A stretch of DNA of 64,000 bases from Hymenobacter sp. 5317J-9 (GCF_022921075.1 NZ_CP095051.1:1-64000); one strand, 5' to 3'; counted from the first letter of the stretch, positions 53,446-62,946 are shown. The notes: generated by a model not told the origin, from the sequence alone. Numbers and translations are program-made.

Positions 53446-53925
53446 ATGCCCCCCCCGCCCCGTCGGCTTCCTTTCTCGACTCCTTTTGTGTTGCGCCTGG
53501 CCTACGAACAGGCCGATTTTAAGATGGTGCGCACGCACTGGAATAAAAATTTCGTGCGCAAATTTCCGCCCGGCGAGCCCGTGCACTTCCTTATGGCCCG
53601 GGTGCTGCACCAAATCCGCACCGATGGCTACGTGATTCGCGACCATTACGTCTTCCCCTTGGAGGAGGTCACCACGCCGGGTGAAAACACGCCGGATGAG
53701 CAAATTTACTGCGCGCTGCACCAGCTGGACGCGGTGAGGTTTTCGTTCGAGATGGCCGCCCTTAAGCAATACTACGTGCACCGGCTGCTCGACGACACCC
53801 AGGAACGCCGGATTGGGTGCGTGGAGGGCCTGGTTACCATGCTATTCAATCCCGAGCTACACAACTACCTGCTTAACGTGGCCCAGCTCGACGAGATGTT
53901 GCCCGCATCGGGGCCGTTGTCTTAA
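53446..53925 (+). CDS. hypothetical protein near rep-like genes
   Basis: The 159-residue soluble protein starts MPPPPRRLPF and has no motif I recognise. Its centre (HWNKNFVRKFPPGEPVHFLMARVLHQIR) is basic, and the end is helical (RRIGCVEGLVTMLFNPELHNYLLNV). An ATG at 53344 would add 34 hydrophobic residues, but it coincides with a -7 box. It precedes the first Rep-like gene by 70 bp. Confidence 0.5.
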   Translation: MPPPPRRLPFSTPFVLRLAYEQADFKMVRTHWNKNFVRKFPPGEPVHFLMARVLHQIRTDGYVIRDHYVFPLEEVTTPGENTPDEQIYCALHQLDAVRFSFEMAALKQYYVHRLLDDTQERRIGCVEGLVTMLFNPELHNYLLNVAQLDEMLPASGPLS

Positions 53926-53995
53926 CCAGCCGACCCAAACATGGCACCCGGTTGCCGCCATAACTGGCCGACGCACTTAATAGCCCGTTTTCCCC

Positions 53996-54430
53996 ATGCC
54001 CGCTAAAAAAGCCATTACCCTCAATGCCGAGCCCCCGGCGCTTCCGAGCGACTTGTTCATTGGCTGCTCATTAGACTTCGAGCAGGTGGAGGCCCGCCTC
54101 TTCACCGTTGCCTTGGGTCAACTGACCAACAATTCCCAACGGCTTGCTTTTCAGCTGAGCTTCGGGGACGTTCTGCCGGACGGGAACGTGGATGACCAGT
54201 TCAACCGGCTGGATAAGGCCCAGAAGCGTCTCATGCAGCCCTTGAAATACGAGGGCCTGCGGCTAGGCAAGCGCTTTAGCCACCGCATTCCCCTGTTCAC
54301 TGAGATGAACATCGACCAGGACACCGGGCTGGTGACCGGCGTGTTCAACGACTACCTGAGAGAACAGTTGCTGGACCTGGCCGCCGGGTACGCCCCCGCC
54401 CAGTTGGAGTCGCTGTTCCTGCGCCGCTAG
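53996..54430 (+). CDS. stand-alone WH1-like half of a plasmid Rep protein, copy 1
   Basis: The 144-residue protein has the pattern of the first winged helix of Rep_3-type initiators: FEQVEARLFTVALGQL, FQLSFGDVLPDGNVDD, LDKAQKRLMQPLKY, then RIPLFTEMNIDQDTGLVTGVFND. It stops just where a full initiator would continue into its second winged helix. It pairs with a paralogue at 55433-55864 (the two share (E)ARLF-ALx-L and TGLxTG-FN). A WH1 alone may bind iterons or pair with a full Rep elsewhere. Confidence 0.62.
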   Translation: MPAKKAITLNAEPPALPSDLFIGCSLDFEQVEARLFTVALGQLTNNSQRLAFQLSFGDVLPDGNVDDQFNRLDKAQKRLMQPLKYEGLRLGKRFSHRIPLFTEMNIDQDTGLVTGVFNDYLREQLLDLAAGYAPAQLESLFLRR

Positions 54431-54504
54431 GTTCACCATCCTTGCTTGCACGCCTGAGTCGGGGGCGCGCAAGATTTACCGTTTCGCGTTTCCTCCTTTA
54501 TCTT

Positions 54505-55242
54505 ATGAGTTCAGCCCATATTGGCGAGCGCCTCGCCCAACTCCGGGCGATGCTGGCGGCCGAGTCCCTGGTACCCAACGATTGGCCGCCGGCCCTGCTG
54601 GCCCGCAAGGCCGGAGTCTCGCGCGCGGCTTACATCCGGCTCGAGAGCACGGGCCGCGGGAGCACGGACGTCCTGACGGCAGTGCTGCACTTTTACCAAA
54701 GCATGGGCTTTAACTTGGCCTGGGTACTAACCCCGGATAACGCGGATATTCCCGTGGAAGGGTTCCGCGATATATTCCAGGACGAAAAGCTGCCCCGAGC
54801 CAGAGAGCCGCTGACCAACTTACACCGGCTCCTGCAGCCGGTAATGGCCGGACTGGACGCAAACCAGTCGCTCCCGCCCGATGCGCTGCGCCAGTTGCTG
54901 ACGCAGGTCCGCCAGGGAGTCCTCCACGCCCTGAACCATTTGCTGCCTCCCCGGCGGCTGGTGCTGAGCGAAGCGGACTTGCGCGCGTTTCAGCGGCAAT
55001 TGCCTCCGGTATGCGCCCAGTCGGCAGGTTGGCGCTCGGCGTCGCTCTACACGGTGCCCTACCACTACTACGAAGCGGGCGAGTCGCTGCCCCGCTGTGG
55101 CGACCCTGTTTCCTACCTGGCGTATGACCCGGGCCCGGGAGACGTTTCCAATAGCAGCAAATGCGGTGCCTGTCAGCGCTTGCTAAGTACGGCTTCTCCC
55201 GCTTTTGCGCCACTGGACACCTCCGTGGCCGCGCCGCTTTAG
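54505..55242 (+). CDS. XRE-type HTH protein
   Basis: The 245-residue protein, from the ATG at 54505, begins with an HTH (IGERLAQLRAMLAAE, LLARKAGVSRAAYIRLESTG). A helical middle follows (about 75-175), then a C-terminal region with two Cys in SSKCGACQRLL that could form half of a zinc site. It sits between the two Rep WH1-like genes and may control copy number or the Rep pair. Confidence 0.7.
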   Translation: MSSAHIGERLAQLRAMLAAESLVPNDWPPALLARKAGVSRAAYIRLESTGRGSTDVLTAVLHFYQSMGFNLAWVLTPDNADIPVEGFRDIFQDEKLPRAREPLTNLHRLLQPVMAGLDANQSLPPDALRQLLTQVRQGVLHALNHLLPPRRLVLSEADLRAFQRQLPPVCAQSAGWRSASLYTVPYHYYEAGESLPRCGDPVSYLAYDPGPGDVSNSSKCGACQRLLSTASPAFAPLDTSVAAPL

Positions 55243-55432
55243 CCCACTGCCCCGGCCGCGTGGCCTCCACGGACTTTCGCTAACGCTCGCCCGGCCGGCC
55301 CGATGCCCGGCGCTGACTTCCCCTCGTCTCTGGGCCGGCCTTGTGGGGCTGCAACCGGGCGTTCCCCGCGGGCTCGAAAGCCGAAACCCAAGCGCACGAG
55401 TTTATTGAACCACCCATCTTCCCGTTGCTGCC

Positions 55433-55864
55433 ATGGACGCGGTTACCCCCAACGACCCGGAGGTTGATATTCTGAGCAAATTGTTTGTTCGCTCCCCGCA
55501 GGCTTTCAGCCCAGAGGAAGCCCGCCTCTTTGCCCTGGCCCTGAACAGCCTGGCCCGGAACGCGCAACAAGCGACTTTCCAGCTGGCATTCAGCGACATC
55601 ATCCCGGGCGGGAACGAGGATGGGAAGCAGTACTCGAAGCTGGTGGTGGCCACTAAGCGGCTCATGCAGGCCGTTCGGTTCACCACCTTCCAACAAGGGA
55701 ACAGTTGCAGTGAATACTTGCTGTTGTTTTCCACCCTGGGGATGAACACGGACACCGGGCTGATAACGGGCAAGTTCAACCCCGACCTGAAAGCGCATCT
55801 GCTGGACTTGGGCGAAAGGTTTACCACCGCCGACCTGGAATCGTTGCTCATGCGGCGCCAATAG
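55433..55864 (+). CDS. stand-alone WH1-like half of a plasmid Rep protein, copy 2
   Basis: The 143-residue protein is close in form to Rep_3 WH1 domains: SPEEARLFALALNSLARNAQ, FQLAFSDIIPGGNEDGKQY, ATKRLMQAVRF, then GMNTDTGLITGKFNPDLKAHLLDLG. It ends in LESLLMRRQ where the linker to the second winged helix would start. It is the paralogue of 53996-54430. The gap 55865-56293 that follows contains no gene that I can support. Confidence 0.65.
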   Translation: MDAVTPNDPEVDILSKLFVRSPQAFSPEEARLFALALNSLARNAQQATFQLAFSDIIPGGNEDGKQYSKLVVATKRLMQAVRFTTFQQGNSCSEYLLLFSTLGMNTDTGLITGKFNPDLKAHLLDLGERFTTADLESLLMRRQ

Positions 55865-56293
55865 GCCCTTTGCGGGTAGCTCCTATAAATGCGCTCCGCT
55901 ACCCACCCTTCCCAATCCGGCTTGAGCATATGTCTGCTTGCGCGACGTCGGCTTATGCCAGCGCAGGTGCCTGAAAGAAGTCAACCACGCGTTGTTAAGT
56001 AGGCTTGACGGCACCGGCAGCCGGGCTGCCAGCGCCCGTATGCCAGCGTAGGGCAAGCCCTAAAGCCAATCTGGCCTATCGCGACACGCACCGTCCCAAA
56101 GTGGGCCCTCCCTTCGGCGGGGCGCTGCCGGCGCAGCCACGCGGCCGGATAAGCTTCTTCTTTTCAGATGAGGTAGGTTGCACGTTCCGCTCTTTCTGGC
56201 CGTCACGATAGCAAAGCGATGCATTCTTTTCCGGGCCACTATTACCCTGCTTTTGTCATCCACTCGGCCTAGAGCTTTTCTCCGCTAGGAATA

Positions 56294-58576
56294 TTAACCC
56301 GGGTGGCTTTCTTCGTCACGCCGGATGATAGCTTCCATCTTTTCATTCAATGCAATAGCTTCTTCAATGGCCTGACGAACTTCTTTCGACAGGGGTAGAT
56401 GGTGCAGCATGCGCACAAACTGACTTTTTACTTCATGTGCTTGGCTCAAAAGCGATGTTTTGGGCCTGTAAAACGAGCAATTCGTGCATGGCCTTAGCTG
56501 TTTGCAGTCGTCGAAGAAAGCATACGTGCAGAAGCCGTGACCGAGGTCGACAGAGTGTGCCGACTTGCTTTCGGCTGGCAACTTAACCCCATCCATAGCA
56601 GGTTTTTTTAACTGCTCAAGCTGACGTTTGTCCACACTAATGTGATTCGCCGCAGCGTAGGCTGCCTCAAGCTTGCGAATATTTATTCCAAGGTACCAGC
56701 GGAGTGATTCTTCGGAGAGTTGTCCAAGCCAATCCTGCAAGTCGGAGTCACTCATTGGCGTTGGCGCATTACTCAATAGGAAGGCAAGGGTATGTCGAGC
56801 CCGGTGGCTGTTGAATTTTCCCAAGGCGTCTTCGTTGCGAACGCCGGCCTTTCGGCACAACATCGGAATAATTATTTTATTCAAACTTCTGGGTCCTACT
56901 TGTTTCCCCTTCCAGACAAATAGAAAGTCGACTGCTTCAGCTGTTTTGTAATCCCAATGTTTGGGAACAGCGGGACGAATTTTCTCCCAATTCTTGATAG
57001 CCTCTCCCACCACACCAGGAATTGGCTTTGTAAAACCAGAACCTGACTTGCCCACGGGCACGGTCAAATCGCAGATGGTGGGGGGTGACGAGGAATTGTG
57101 CTTGTTTTCTTCCCCTAGTGCAGGTCGTATGCACCCTACTTGCAGCCGACGGATTTCATCAGAGCGTAACCCGGTAAAGAGCCAAGCAAGCGCCATCGCG
57201 CGCACCATTGCCAGCGGATACGACCTGTAAGAAGTTGCGTTGTTTCGCTTGACCATTGCTAAATTAGAAATTGGCAAGTCTTCTTGCGTGAGCGACAATC
57301 CGGCTTCCTCCAATCTGGTCCATTCGGCCAGAGCAATCGGCCGGGGCTTTCGCATCCGATTACGCAAAACGGAGTTGGGGCTAGCCAAGTCGTCGTCCGG
57401 GTCGAAGGGCAAAGAAAACCAATCCCATTTGCGACAGTCTTTGAAAAACGTCCGCAGGGCAAACAGCAACCGGCCCTGATAAGAAGCAATTAGCGGCTTG
57501 CCCCATTTGGGGGTTGGAATGGCTGTCGGATGAAGCGATTGTCCCACTTTCATTCTTGTCACAGCCGCTACATAGGCAACAGCCATGCTTTTGGTCCATT
57601 GCTGAGGACCTGCCGCGTTGGGATACTTTTCAGCAGACCACCTTGCCGCTTTGGCAACCAAACTTTGTATTTGACTACGAATGACCGCCGATTTAGGCGA
57701 AGTGTCATGCCATGCCCGAAGCCATTTTATCCAATCATCGGATAAAGTGTCGTCTATTCCGGTTACCCATCTCTTCCTCGTATGAGGAGTGGGCAAACAA
57801 TTTGGTACTGCTTTCAGATTATATAACAATTCTGAAATTAAAATGTAATCTCTTTTAATATGTTTTTTACTCGAATTCGTTTCGTATAGCTTCTCTAAAG
57901 CAGGTAGAGTGAGCTTTTTCACCTCTGGGCTTCGATTGGCTAGCAGTGCGTAGCAGGTGGCCGTGCGCACCAGCCGGGATACGCCCCCTCCGATTCGGAC
58001 ATTCTCGGTCGTAAGGACCTTCAGTGCTTTCTCAACTGCGACTCCTCCAAAAATATGCTGAGCGGAATTGTGCGCCTGATAACCAGCGACTAATTGATAA
58101 ATGGGGATTTCACCCACTAGATACGCGCAGGCCAAAACGTACTGCCGGTAAGTAAGGCTTGAAATTTGATGGGCGTCTTCGAAAACACGGTGGGTGCTTT
58201 TGAACTCCTTGTTCGTGTGACCAACTATTTCTATCCAAGCGCTCTCGTCCCAAGCCCAAAGGCTTGTTTGCCGTCGATGCATCTCGTGCAGCAGCAAGGA
58301 AATGCACGCTCGCCGGCTGCCTTCATCTACTTTCCCTGTCGGAATTCCCCAGTGCAGCAGGGCGGCCTCAATGGGCTGAACAAGCCGATTCAGCGGCTGC
58401 TTAATTACCTTTTTGAGTGCGTTGCCGCTCTCCCAGGGGCCTTGCGTTTGCGCGAAGTTCAGCGCAACCTTCTCCAACGGACTTAAGCTAAATCTCCTGT
58501 TTGACGGTGGAAGGACAAAGGGCCAAGTTCGAACAGAATTCTTGTTTCTGTCCGTGCGTGATTCGCCCTTGCTCAT
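56294..58576 (-). CDS. tnpB: Tn554 TnpB-like large tyrosine recombinase
   Basis: The 760-residue protein has a long helical N-terminal half and a tyrosine recombinase domain at about residues 455-650: Arg in TGLRSDEIRRL, His-x-x-Arg in HRARHTLAFLL and Tyr in SLRWYLGI. A Cys-rich tail follows (GHGFCTYAFFDDC, RPCTNCSFYRPK). The Cys tail and the size fit TnpB of Tn554-like elements. Its ATG overlaps the stop of the smaller recombinase gene (ATGA), so they are made together. A third gene (tnpC) is not evident. Confidence 0.85.
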   Translation of the reverse strand: MSKGESRTDRNKNSVRTWPFVLPPSNRRFSLSPLEKVALNFAQTQGPWESGNALKKVIKQPLNRLVQPIEAALLHWGIPTGKVDEGSRRACISLLLHEMHRRQTSLWAWDESAWIEIVGHTNKEFKSTHRVFEDAHQISSLTYRQYVLACAYLVGEIPIYQLVAGYQAHNSAQHIFGGVAVEKALKVLTTENVRIGGGVSRLVRTATCYALLANRSPEVKKLTLPALEKLYETNSSKKHIKRDYILISELLYNLKAVPNCLPTPHTRKRWVTGIDDTLSDDWIKWLRAWHDTSPKSAVIRSQIQSLVAKAARWSAEKYPNAAGPQQWTKSMAVAYVAAVTRMKVGQSLHPTAIPTPKWGKPLIASYQGRLLFALRTFFKDCRKWDWFSLPFDPDDDLASPNSVLRNRMRKPRPIALAEWTRLEEAGLSLTQEDLPISNLAMVKRNNATSYRSYPLAMVRAMALAWLFTGLRSDEIRRLQVGCIRPALGEENKHNSSSPPTICDLTVPVGKSGSGFTKPIPGVVGEAIKNWEKIRPAVPKHWDYKTAEAVDFLFVWKGKQVGPRSLNKIIIPMLCRKAGVRNEDALGKFNSHRARHTLAFLLSNAPTPMSDSDLQDWLGQLSEESLRWYLGINIRKLEAAYAAANHISVDKRQLEQLKKPAMDGVKLPAESKSAHSVDLGHGFCTYAFFDDCKQLRPCTNCSFYRPKTSLLSQAHEVKSQFVRMLHHLPLSKEVRQAIEEAIALNEKMEAIIRRDEESHPG

Positions 58577-59628
58577 AGCAGAGAGGTTTTCATCGTCTCC
58601 TGCCGCTGGTCCAGAATCGAATTCAGCGTTTGCCGATACCGTTCGGTTAACTCACGTCCGCTCAGATGGATGTAGCGCATCGTCGTGGCGACGCTCCGGT
58701 GCCCCGCAAAGGCCGCAATTATAGGCAGTTCCCAGTTGGCCTTGGCTAAATCGGTTAAGCGCAAATGCCGCAGCGTGTGCGTCGTCAGCATCGGCAAGCC
58801 GGCTCGTTTTCCCAAAGCCTGTACGGTCTTGGACCAACTCCAAATCGTGAGGGGTTGCCGCGGGTTACGCCGGGACTCCGACAAGAAAAGCGGGCCCGTC
58901 GGTTGGCCCAAGCTCTGGCGATGCTCCAGATAAGCCGCGAACAGTTCGGCCGTTACATCGGAATAAGGGACTTCCCGTGCGACACCCGTTTTAGTGGTTT
59001 CCGGCCGCAACTTGATTAATTGGCTGGAAGGGTCTATATCGCGAATTTGCAGGGCGCACAACTCCGCCCGGCGGAGGCCTGCGTCGTACGCCAACGCCAG
59101 CATGAACCGGTTCCGAATGCATTCGGATGATGCCGCGTCCAGAATCGCCTGCCACTGCCGTGCATTCGGAAGCCAGAATTCCTTTTCCAGGCGGGCAACC
59201 CAGCCGCGCCGCGCCTTACTGTACCTTTTCCCCCATCCGTATACCCCTTCTTCAACGGGATTCGTCGCCAGTACTTCTGTTCCCTTCAGGTATTTGTAAT
59301 AAAGCCGGACGGTGGTTAGCCTCAACCGCACGGTGGCATTAGCAAATCCTTCGTGTGTGGTGCTTCTCACGTAACCAACACGCTTACCCGGCAGAGCATG
59401 CGTCGTGGATTTGGAGCGCTCGGAGAGGTCTCTAACGTAAGCCACGACCTCGGCACGCTTGGCACTGGCAGGGGTGATGGCGTGAATCGCACAATACCGA
59501 AAGTAGTCCACCAACGCGTACCCATAGGCACTAACCGTATTTGCTGGTCGAAGAGATTCTTGCTCGGTGAGCCATTCACCCGCGTGGGGCTGCTCAAAAA
59601 GGGTGGGAAATCGATGTTGAAGGCTCAT
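58573..59628 (-). CDS. tnpA: Tn554 TnpA-like tyrosine recombinase
   Basis: The 351-residue protein has a core-binding domain (TVSAYGYALVDYFRYCA) and a complete catalytic domain: Arg in DAGLRRAELCAL, HTLRHLRLTDL, HRSVATTMRYIHLSG with the nucleophile Tyr. Length and coupling to the 760-residue recombinase match TnpA of Tn554-like transposons. Such elements insert site-specifically without terminal inverted repeats, so element ends cannot be read from repeats alone. Confidence 0.88.
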   Translation of the reverse strand: MSLQHRFPTLFEQPHAGEWLTEQESLRPANTVSAYGYALVDYFRYCAIHAITPASAKRAEVVAYVRDLSERSKSTTHALPGKRVGYVRSTTHEGFANATVRLRLTTVRLYYKYLKGTEVLATNPVEEGVYGWGKRYSKARRGWVARLEKEFWLPNARQWQAILDAASSECIRNRFMLALAYDAGLRRAELCALQIRDIDPSSQLIKLRPETTKTGVAREVPYSDVTAELFAAYLEHRQSLGQPTGPLFLSESRRNPRQPLTIWSWSKTVQALGKRAGLPMLTTHTLRHLRLTDLAKANWELPIIAAFAGHRSVATTMRYIHLSGRELTERYRQTLNSILDQRQETMKTSLL

Positions 59629-60468
59629 ATGAGACGGACAAGAGAGGGGGAAAGTGAGAATTCGTGGTCATTTCAGCAGAATGATTCTATCGGCTTACGC
59701 CATGGCAGTATCGGTCTCCGTTGTATTTAATGGTTAGAATGGTGTATGTTTTAATAAGCGATTATGGTGGGGGCATCCTTCAATCGAAGAATGGCGGCTT
59801 AGGCGCACAGCGCACAAACGCCATTGCGCGGGCCGGGCGGTAAGACCCTGTCGGAGTCCGTCCTTTCCCGCTGTTTCCCAAGCCACCTCCTGCACGCATG
59901 CGGCAAGGTGGTTGCATCGAGCTAAGCGCTGCTACATGAGATTGACCATAGACAGCCAGCGCAATGCAAGAGGCCGCTGGCTCATGCGTCAAGCGAGCGA
60001 GGAGTCGTTCTCTGGAAGCCTGGTGTCGCTCGCCAGTTGCCCAGTTGAGGATGCCAGAACATTTTAGGTAACTTCTTTCTGCTAATCAAGGCCATAAAAG
60101 GCAATCAAAAATTGCACTATACTATTTGGGTGTCTCAAAATTATAGTCAAGTTATGACTTCGCAAAATGCTGACTTTCAACGTTTGTGCGTATATAGATA
60201 CAACCAAACGAAAAACGACCCATAATTGTACTTATATAGACACAAGCACAATCTTCAAAATGTATTAAACTTGATTCCGACGTTTGAACGCCAGCCGGTA
60301 TCCAATGCCATTGCCGCCTGTTAGCCAGCAGCATATCAACCGGCATGGGAGTTTGATTTCTTCCACAGTACCCTTATATGCCCCGTCTCACTTCAATATG
60401 GATTACCTCCTGGCCTTCCATTGGGAGTAGAATGCAAACGCGCACAATTAGCTTTTAGATATAAATTT

Positions 60469-60522
60469 TAGCACTCGTTAGATTCCACATAATATGGGTT
60501 ATGTGGAATATGACGAGTGCTA
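60469..60522. repeat. 24-bp-arm inverted repeat in a gene-free stretch
   Basis: Arms 60469-60492 and 60499-60522 (TAGCACTCG ... ATTCCACATAA) pair with three central mismatches around a 6-nt loop. The whole 59629-60748 interval is AT-rich and shows no supportable gene. The hairpin may be a terminator, an attachment site for the upstream recombinases, or a protein-binding dyad. Confidence 0.6.
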
Positions 60523-60748
60523 GCAGACAATTGTGGTTATAGACACCACGTAATTATCATATTACTCGTGGATGGAGTGCCGCCATTCTGCACTGGATTC
60601 AGCGATGTAGTAGATGACTCCAAAAAAATTTAGTCGGCCCAGGGAACAGCTGCCGTCGAATCGTTCGGCTTTGGGCTCGGTTCGATTTTGAGTCAGCATC
60701 CGCCGGGAATATCAAGTACCTTATCTTGCCTGCGCTAGCCTTTCCGTT

Positions 60749-61612
60749 ATGTACCCCACCGCTTCCGCCGACCCCGGCCAGCCCACTCCCCTCAGCGACC
60801 CAGCTCAACTGCCCGCGCTGCTCCAGCAGCTCGTCGCAGACCTGGCCGACCCGCCCATTGCCTACCTGCTCGGGGGCCACAGCTACGACCGCACGAATCA
60901 TCCGCGCCGCCGGCACTTTCCCGCCGTGTTTGCCCTGCGGCAGGGCGAGGTAGCTAACATGGAAGTCGGACCGGATTTCGTGGCCTTCGACACGGAATTG
61001 GTTCTTTACCCCGAGCGGGGCGAACCGCATTACCCGGACCCGTGGGCTGACCGGTTCCGTGCCACCGTGCCTTTCGACCAGCTGTATCAGCTCTGTCGCA
61101 AGGAACTCACCCCTGCCGAGCAAACAGCCGACGAAGTCAATTACGGCCCCGACACCATTGTTTACTATAATGCAGCGGTCCATCAGCGCCACCCCTCCCC
61201 CACCGACATCAACCGGGCCTATGCGGCGGCTCCCCCTTCCGACGAACACCCGCTGGTATCGGTGCTGACGGCGGTGGAGGCGGGCCTGGCGGACCCCGCC
61301 AATCACTACCTGATTAATACGACCTCGTTCGAGAGTCCGGATGGCCCCGTGCTGCTGGGCATGCTCCACCTGCAGGCCCACACCACCCAAGACCTGGTCA
61401 TTGGAGCAGACGGCTTCACCTGTTCGGTGCACCTGGACCCGGGCGACCAGCGCGCATGGACAACCGTGCGCGTTGACTTCGCCTACGTCTGGCAAGTGCT
61501 GCTCAGCGATAGTCCCCAGGTGGACATGGACGAAATCGAAGAGGCCGGGGGCCTGCTCTACGACGCCCCCGAAGTACTGAGCGCCTATGCTCGACAGGGA
61601 AGGACAGCTTAA
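60749..61612 (+). CDS. hypothetical protein, first of a two-gene unit
   Basis: The 287-residue soluble acidic protein is made of two similar-looking parts. One is LLQQLVADLADPPIAYLLGGHSY ... VFALRQGEVANMEVGPDFVAFDTELVL. The other is VLTAVEAGLADPANHYLINTTSF ... LHLQAHTTQDLVIGADGFTCSVHL. This looks like an internal duplication. I do not recognise the family. It overlaps the following gene by 26 bp, so the two are coupled. Confidence 0.6.
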   Translation: MYPTASADPGQPTPLSDPAQLPALLQQLVADLADPPIAYLLGGHSYDRTNHPRRRHFPAVFALRQGEVANMEVGPDFVAFDTELVLYPERGEPHYPDPWADRFRATVPFDQLYQLCRKELTPAEQTADEVNYGPDTIVYYNAAVHQRHPSPTDINRAYAAAPPSDEHPLVSVLTAVEAGLADPANHYLINTTSFESPDGPVLLGMLHLQAHTTQDLVIGADGFTCSVHLDPGDQRAWTTVRVDFAYVWQVLLSDSPQVDMDEIEEAGGLLYDAPEVLSAYARQGRTA

Positions 61613-62015
61613 CCAATTTGCTCATTCCACGATGGAAGAATTGCTCCACCCCCGCCATCCGCTGGATAAACACCACCAAGCGCAGGTGGAATTTCTCGCG
61701 GCGTTGCCCGAAACGCAACGGCCCTATCACGCCCGGCTGTTTCGGTTGGGCAACGCCAGCTACCGCTACCAGCAACAGGCCGACGGGGCCGTGACCGAAG
61801 ACGACTTCCGCCACTGGCTGGAAGGCTTACCTGAGAAAATGCGGGTAGCCATGGAGCGCGGTGGGTTCGAGGCCAGCCGGAACAGCCTGCCGCTACGGCG
61901 GCATGCACTTGAGCGCCGTGACCTGGGCTACGATGCGTTCTTGCAATCCATCCTTTCGCCTGAAGACTGGGCTTATCAGCAGGAATTAGCGCAGTCCCTA
62001 ACCCCTAAGCCCTAA
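61587..62015 (+). CDS. hypothetical protein, second of a two-gene unit
   Basis: The 142-residue protein is highly charged and helical (HKQAQVEFLAALPETQRPYHARLF-like middle, DDFRHWLEGLPEKMRVAMERGG). It starts inside the previous gene (ATG 61587); an ATG at 61632 is an alternative. No domain is recognised. Confidence 0.55.
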   Translation: MLDREGQLNQFAHSTMEELLHPRHPLDKHHQAQVEFLAALPETQRPYHARLFRLGNASYRYQQQADGAVTEDDFRHWLEGLPEKMRVAMERGGFEASRNSLPLRRHALERRDLGYDAFLQSILSPEDWAYQQELAQSLTPKP

Positions 62016-62086
62016 TACTGCTAGAAATATCGCAGGTGGCCTCATAGCATCTCCGGGCAGAAGTTTCATTTTAAGAATACTGTCGC

Positions 62087-62334
62087 TTGATTAGAACGCT
62101 TTACCTGCTGGCCTGTGTGCAGAATGAGGCCTGCCGCCGGCGTATTGCATAGCTCTCCTTTCTTGCCGTGGGTGACCAGTTGGGAGCACTGGGGCTAATC
62201 GTCACCGCTTTGGCCCTGCAGAATACGTGCTGCTTACAACGGGCCGTGAGCAGCGGCATTGAATGTAACGGGAGCCCACGGCCGACGAACTCGCGTGCTA
62301 TTCGCCTTTATTGCATGAGCCGTTAACATACTGA
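62087..62334 (+). pseudogene. tnpA: C-terminal remnant of a Tn3-family transposase
   Basis: Fragments of the Tn3 TnpA end can be read with one stop and two frame changes: LIRTLYLLACVQNEACRRRI, GDQLGALGLIVTALALQNT, CLQRAV, and ADELACYSPLLHEPLTY before TGA 62332-62334. These match the order of the invariant C-terminal motifs (LYLL, RRRI, L-RAV, LSPLLHEH-N). Nothing else is found in 62016-62458. Confidence 0.7.
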
Positions 62335-62458
62335 GGCGTTATGCCCTTGCGCTGCCCTATTTGGTAAGCGCTTATAGATGAAATTTATTGGAAGGGTTAT
62401 GTCCTTACTATAGTTTGCGCCATCATCATAAGCCAAATGAAATCAAGGCGTTCACAAT

Positions 62459-62512
62459 AAACCTACAACTTAATTAACAACTATAATTGGTTGTTAATTA
62501 AGTTGTAGGTTT
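62459..62512. terminator. long perfect inverted repeat at end of the partition operon
   Basis: Perfect 23-bp arms (62459-62481 and 62490-62512) with an 8-nt loop overlap the stop codon of the RHH gene. The AT-rich stem includes ACAACT as in the partition repeats. It can end transcription from either side and may also be a binding site of the RHH protein. Confidence 0.75.
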
Positions 62513-62782
62513 TCTTTCCTGTTCAATTTTGCTTTTTACGGCTGCCACCACGAAATCATGAATGGAGATGCGGTCTCGCTTCGGGAGTGCCTGCTGGATT
62601 TCCCTGATTTGAGCCAACTCACTTTCGTAAATTTTGAACGTGAATGATTTGAGCTTATCCTCCTCCGGCTCCGGTGCTGACGCAATTGGTTCGGTTAAAA
62701 CGGAGCCTCCTTTGTTAATCATCTCCTGCATTGACGTGGCTATTGCACGTACAGGGGGCAAACCGATTTTGGGCTTTTTCAT
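62498..62782 (-). CDS. RHH-type centromere-binding partition protein (ParG/ParB-like)
   Basis: The 94-residue protein has a flexible N-terminal half (residues 1-43, with MKKPKIGLPPVRAIATS) and a C-terminal ribbon-helix-helix: strand KSFTFKIYESE, then two helices (LAQIREIQQALP, HDFVVAAVKSKIEQE). It is second to parA on the minus strand. ParG-like proteins bind repeats with the RHH and stimulate ParA with the flexible arm. The 12-bp repeats on both sides of parA fit as its binding sites. Confidence 0.78.
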   Translation of the reverse strand: MKKPKIGLPPVRAIATSMQEMINKGGSVLTEPIASAPEPEEDKLKSFTFKIYESELAQIREIQQALPKRDRISIHDFVVAAVKSKIEQERKPTT

Positions 62783-62826
62783 ACGTTGGCGCTGGTTTAA
62801 TAACTTGCTGAATCAGTTCTTAAACG

Positions 62827-62946
62827 ACAACTATTTTAACAACTGAATCAACAACTGATTTCGCATCAGATTTAATACTTTTTATAAGTTGTGAATCAGA
62901 TTCTAGTTTCACAATTCATTCAACAACTGGTTTTAGTTGTTGAATG
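62827..62946. repeat. 12-bp phased ACAACT/AGTTGT array (candidate centromere)
   Basis: ACAACT at 62827, 62839, 62851 and 62923, AGTTGT at 62887 and 62935, and a near match ACAATT at 62911 all fall on one 12-bp register. The positions at 62863, 62875 and 62899 are degenerate. Mixed orientations on a fixed phase are typical of sites for RHH partition proteins. It fills the gap between parA and the RHH gene. Confidence 0.75.

Noticed and set aside
59780..59992. 70-codon minus-strand frame in the gene-free stretch
   Set aside because: Pro/Arg-rich without motifs or a good start; probably chance.
60469..60522. Integron attC site
   Set aside because: The left arm has GTTAGAT, which fits GTTRRRY, but the matching RYYYAAC core and the R/L box layout are absent, and no gene cassette array is present.
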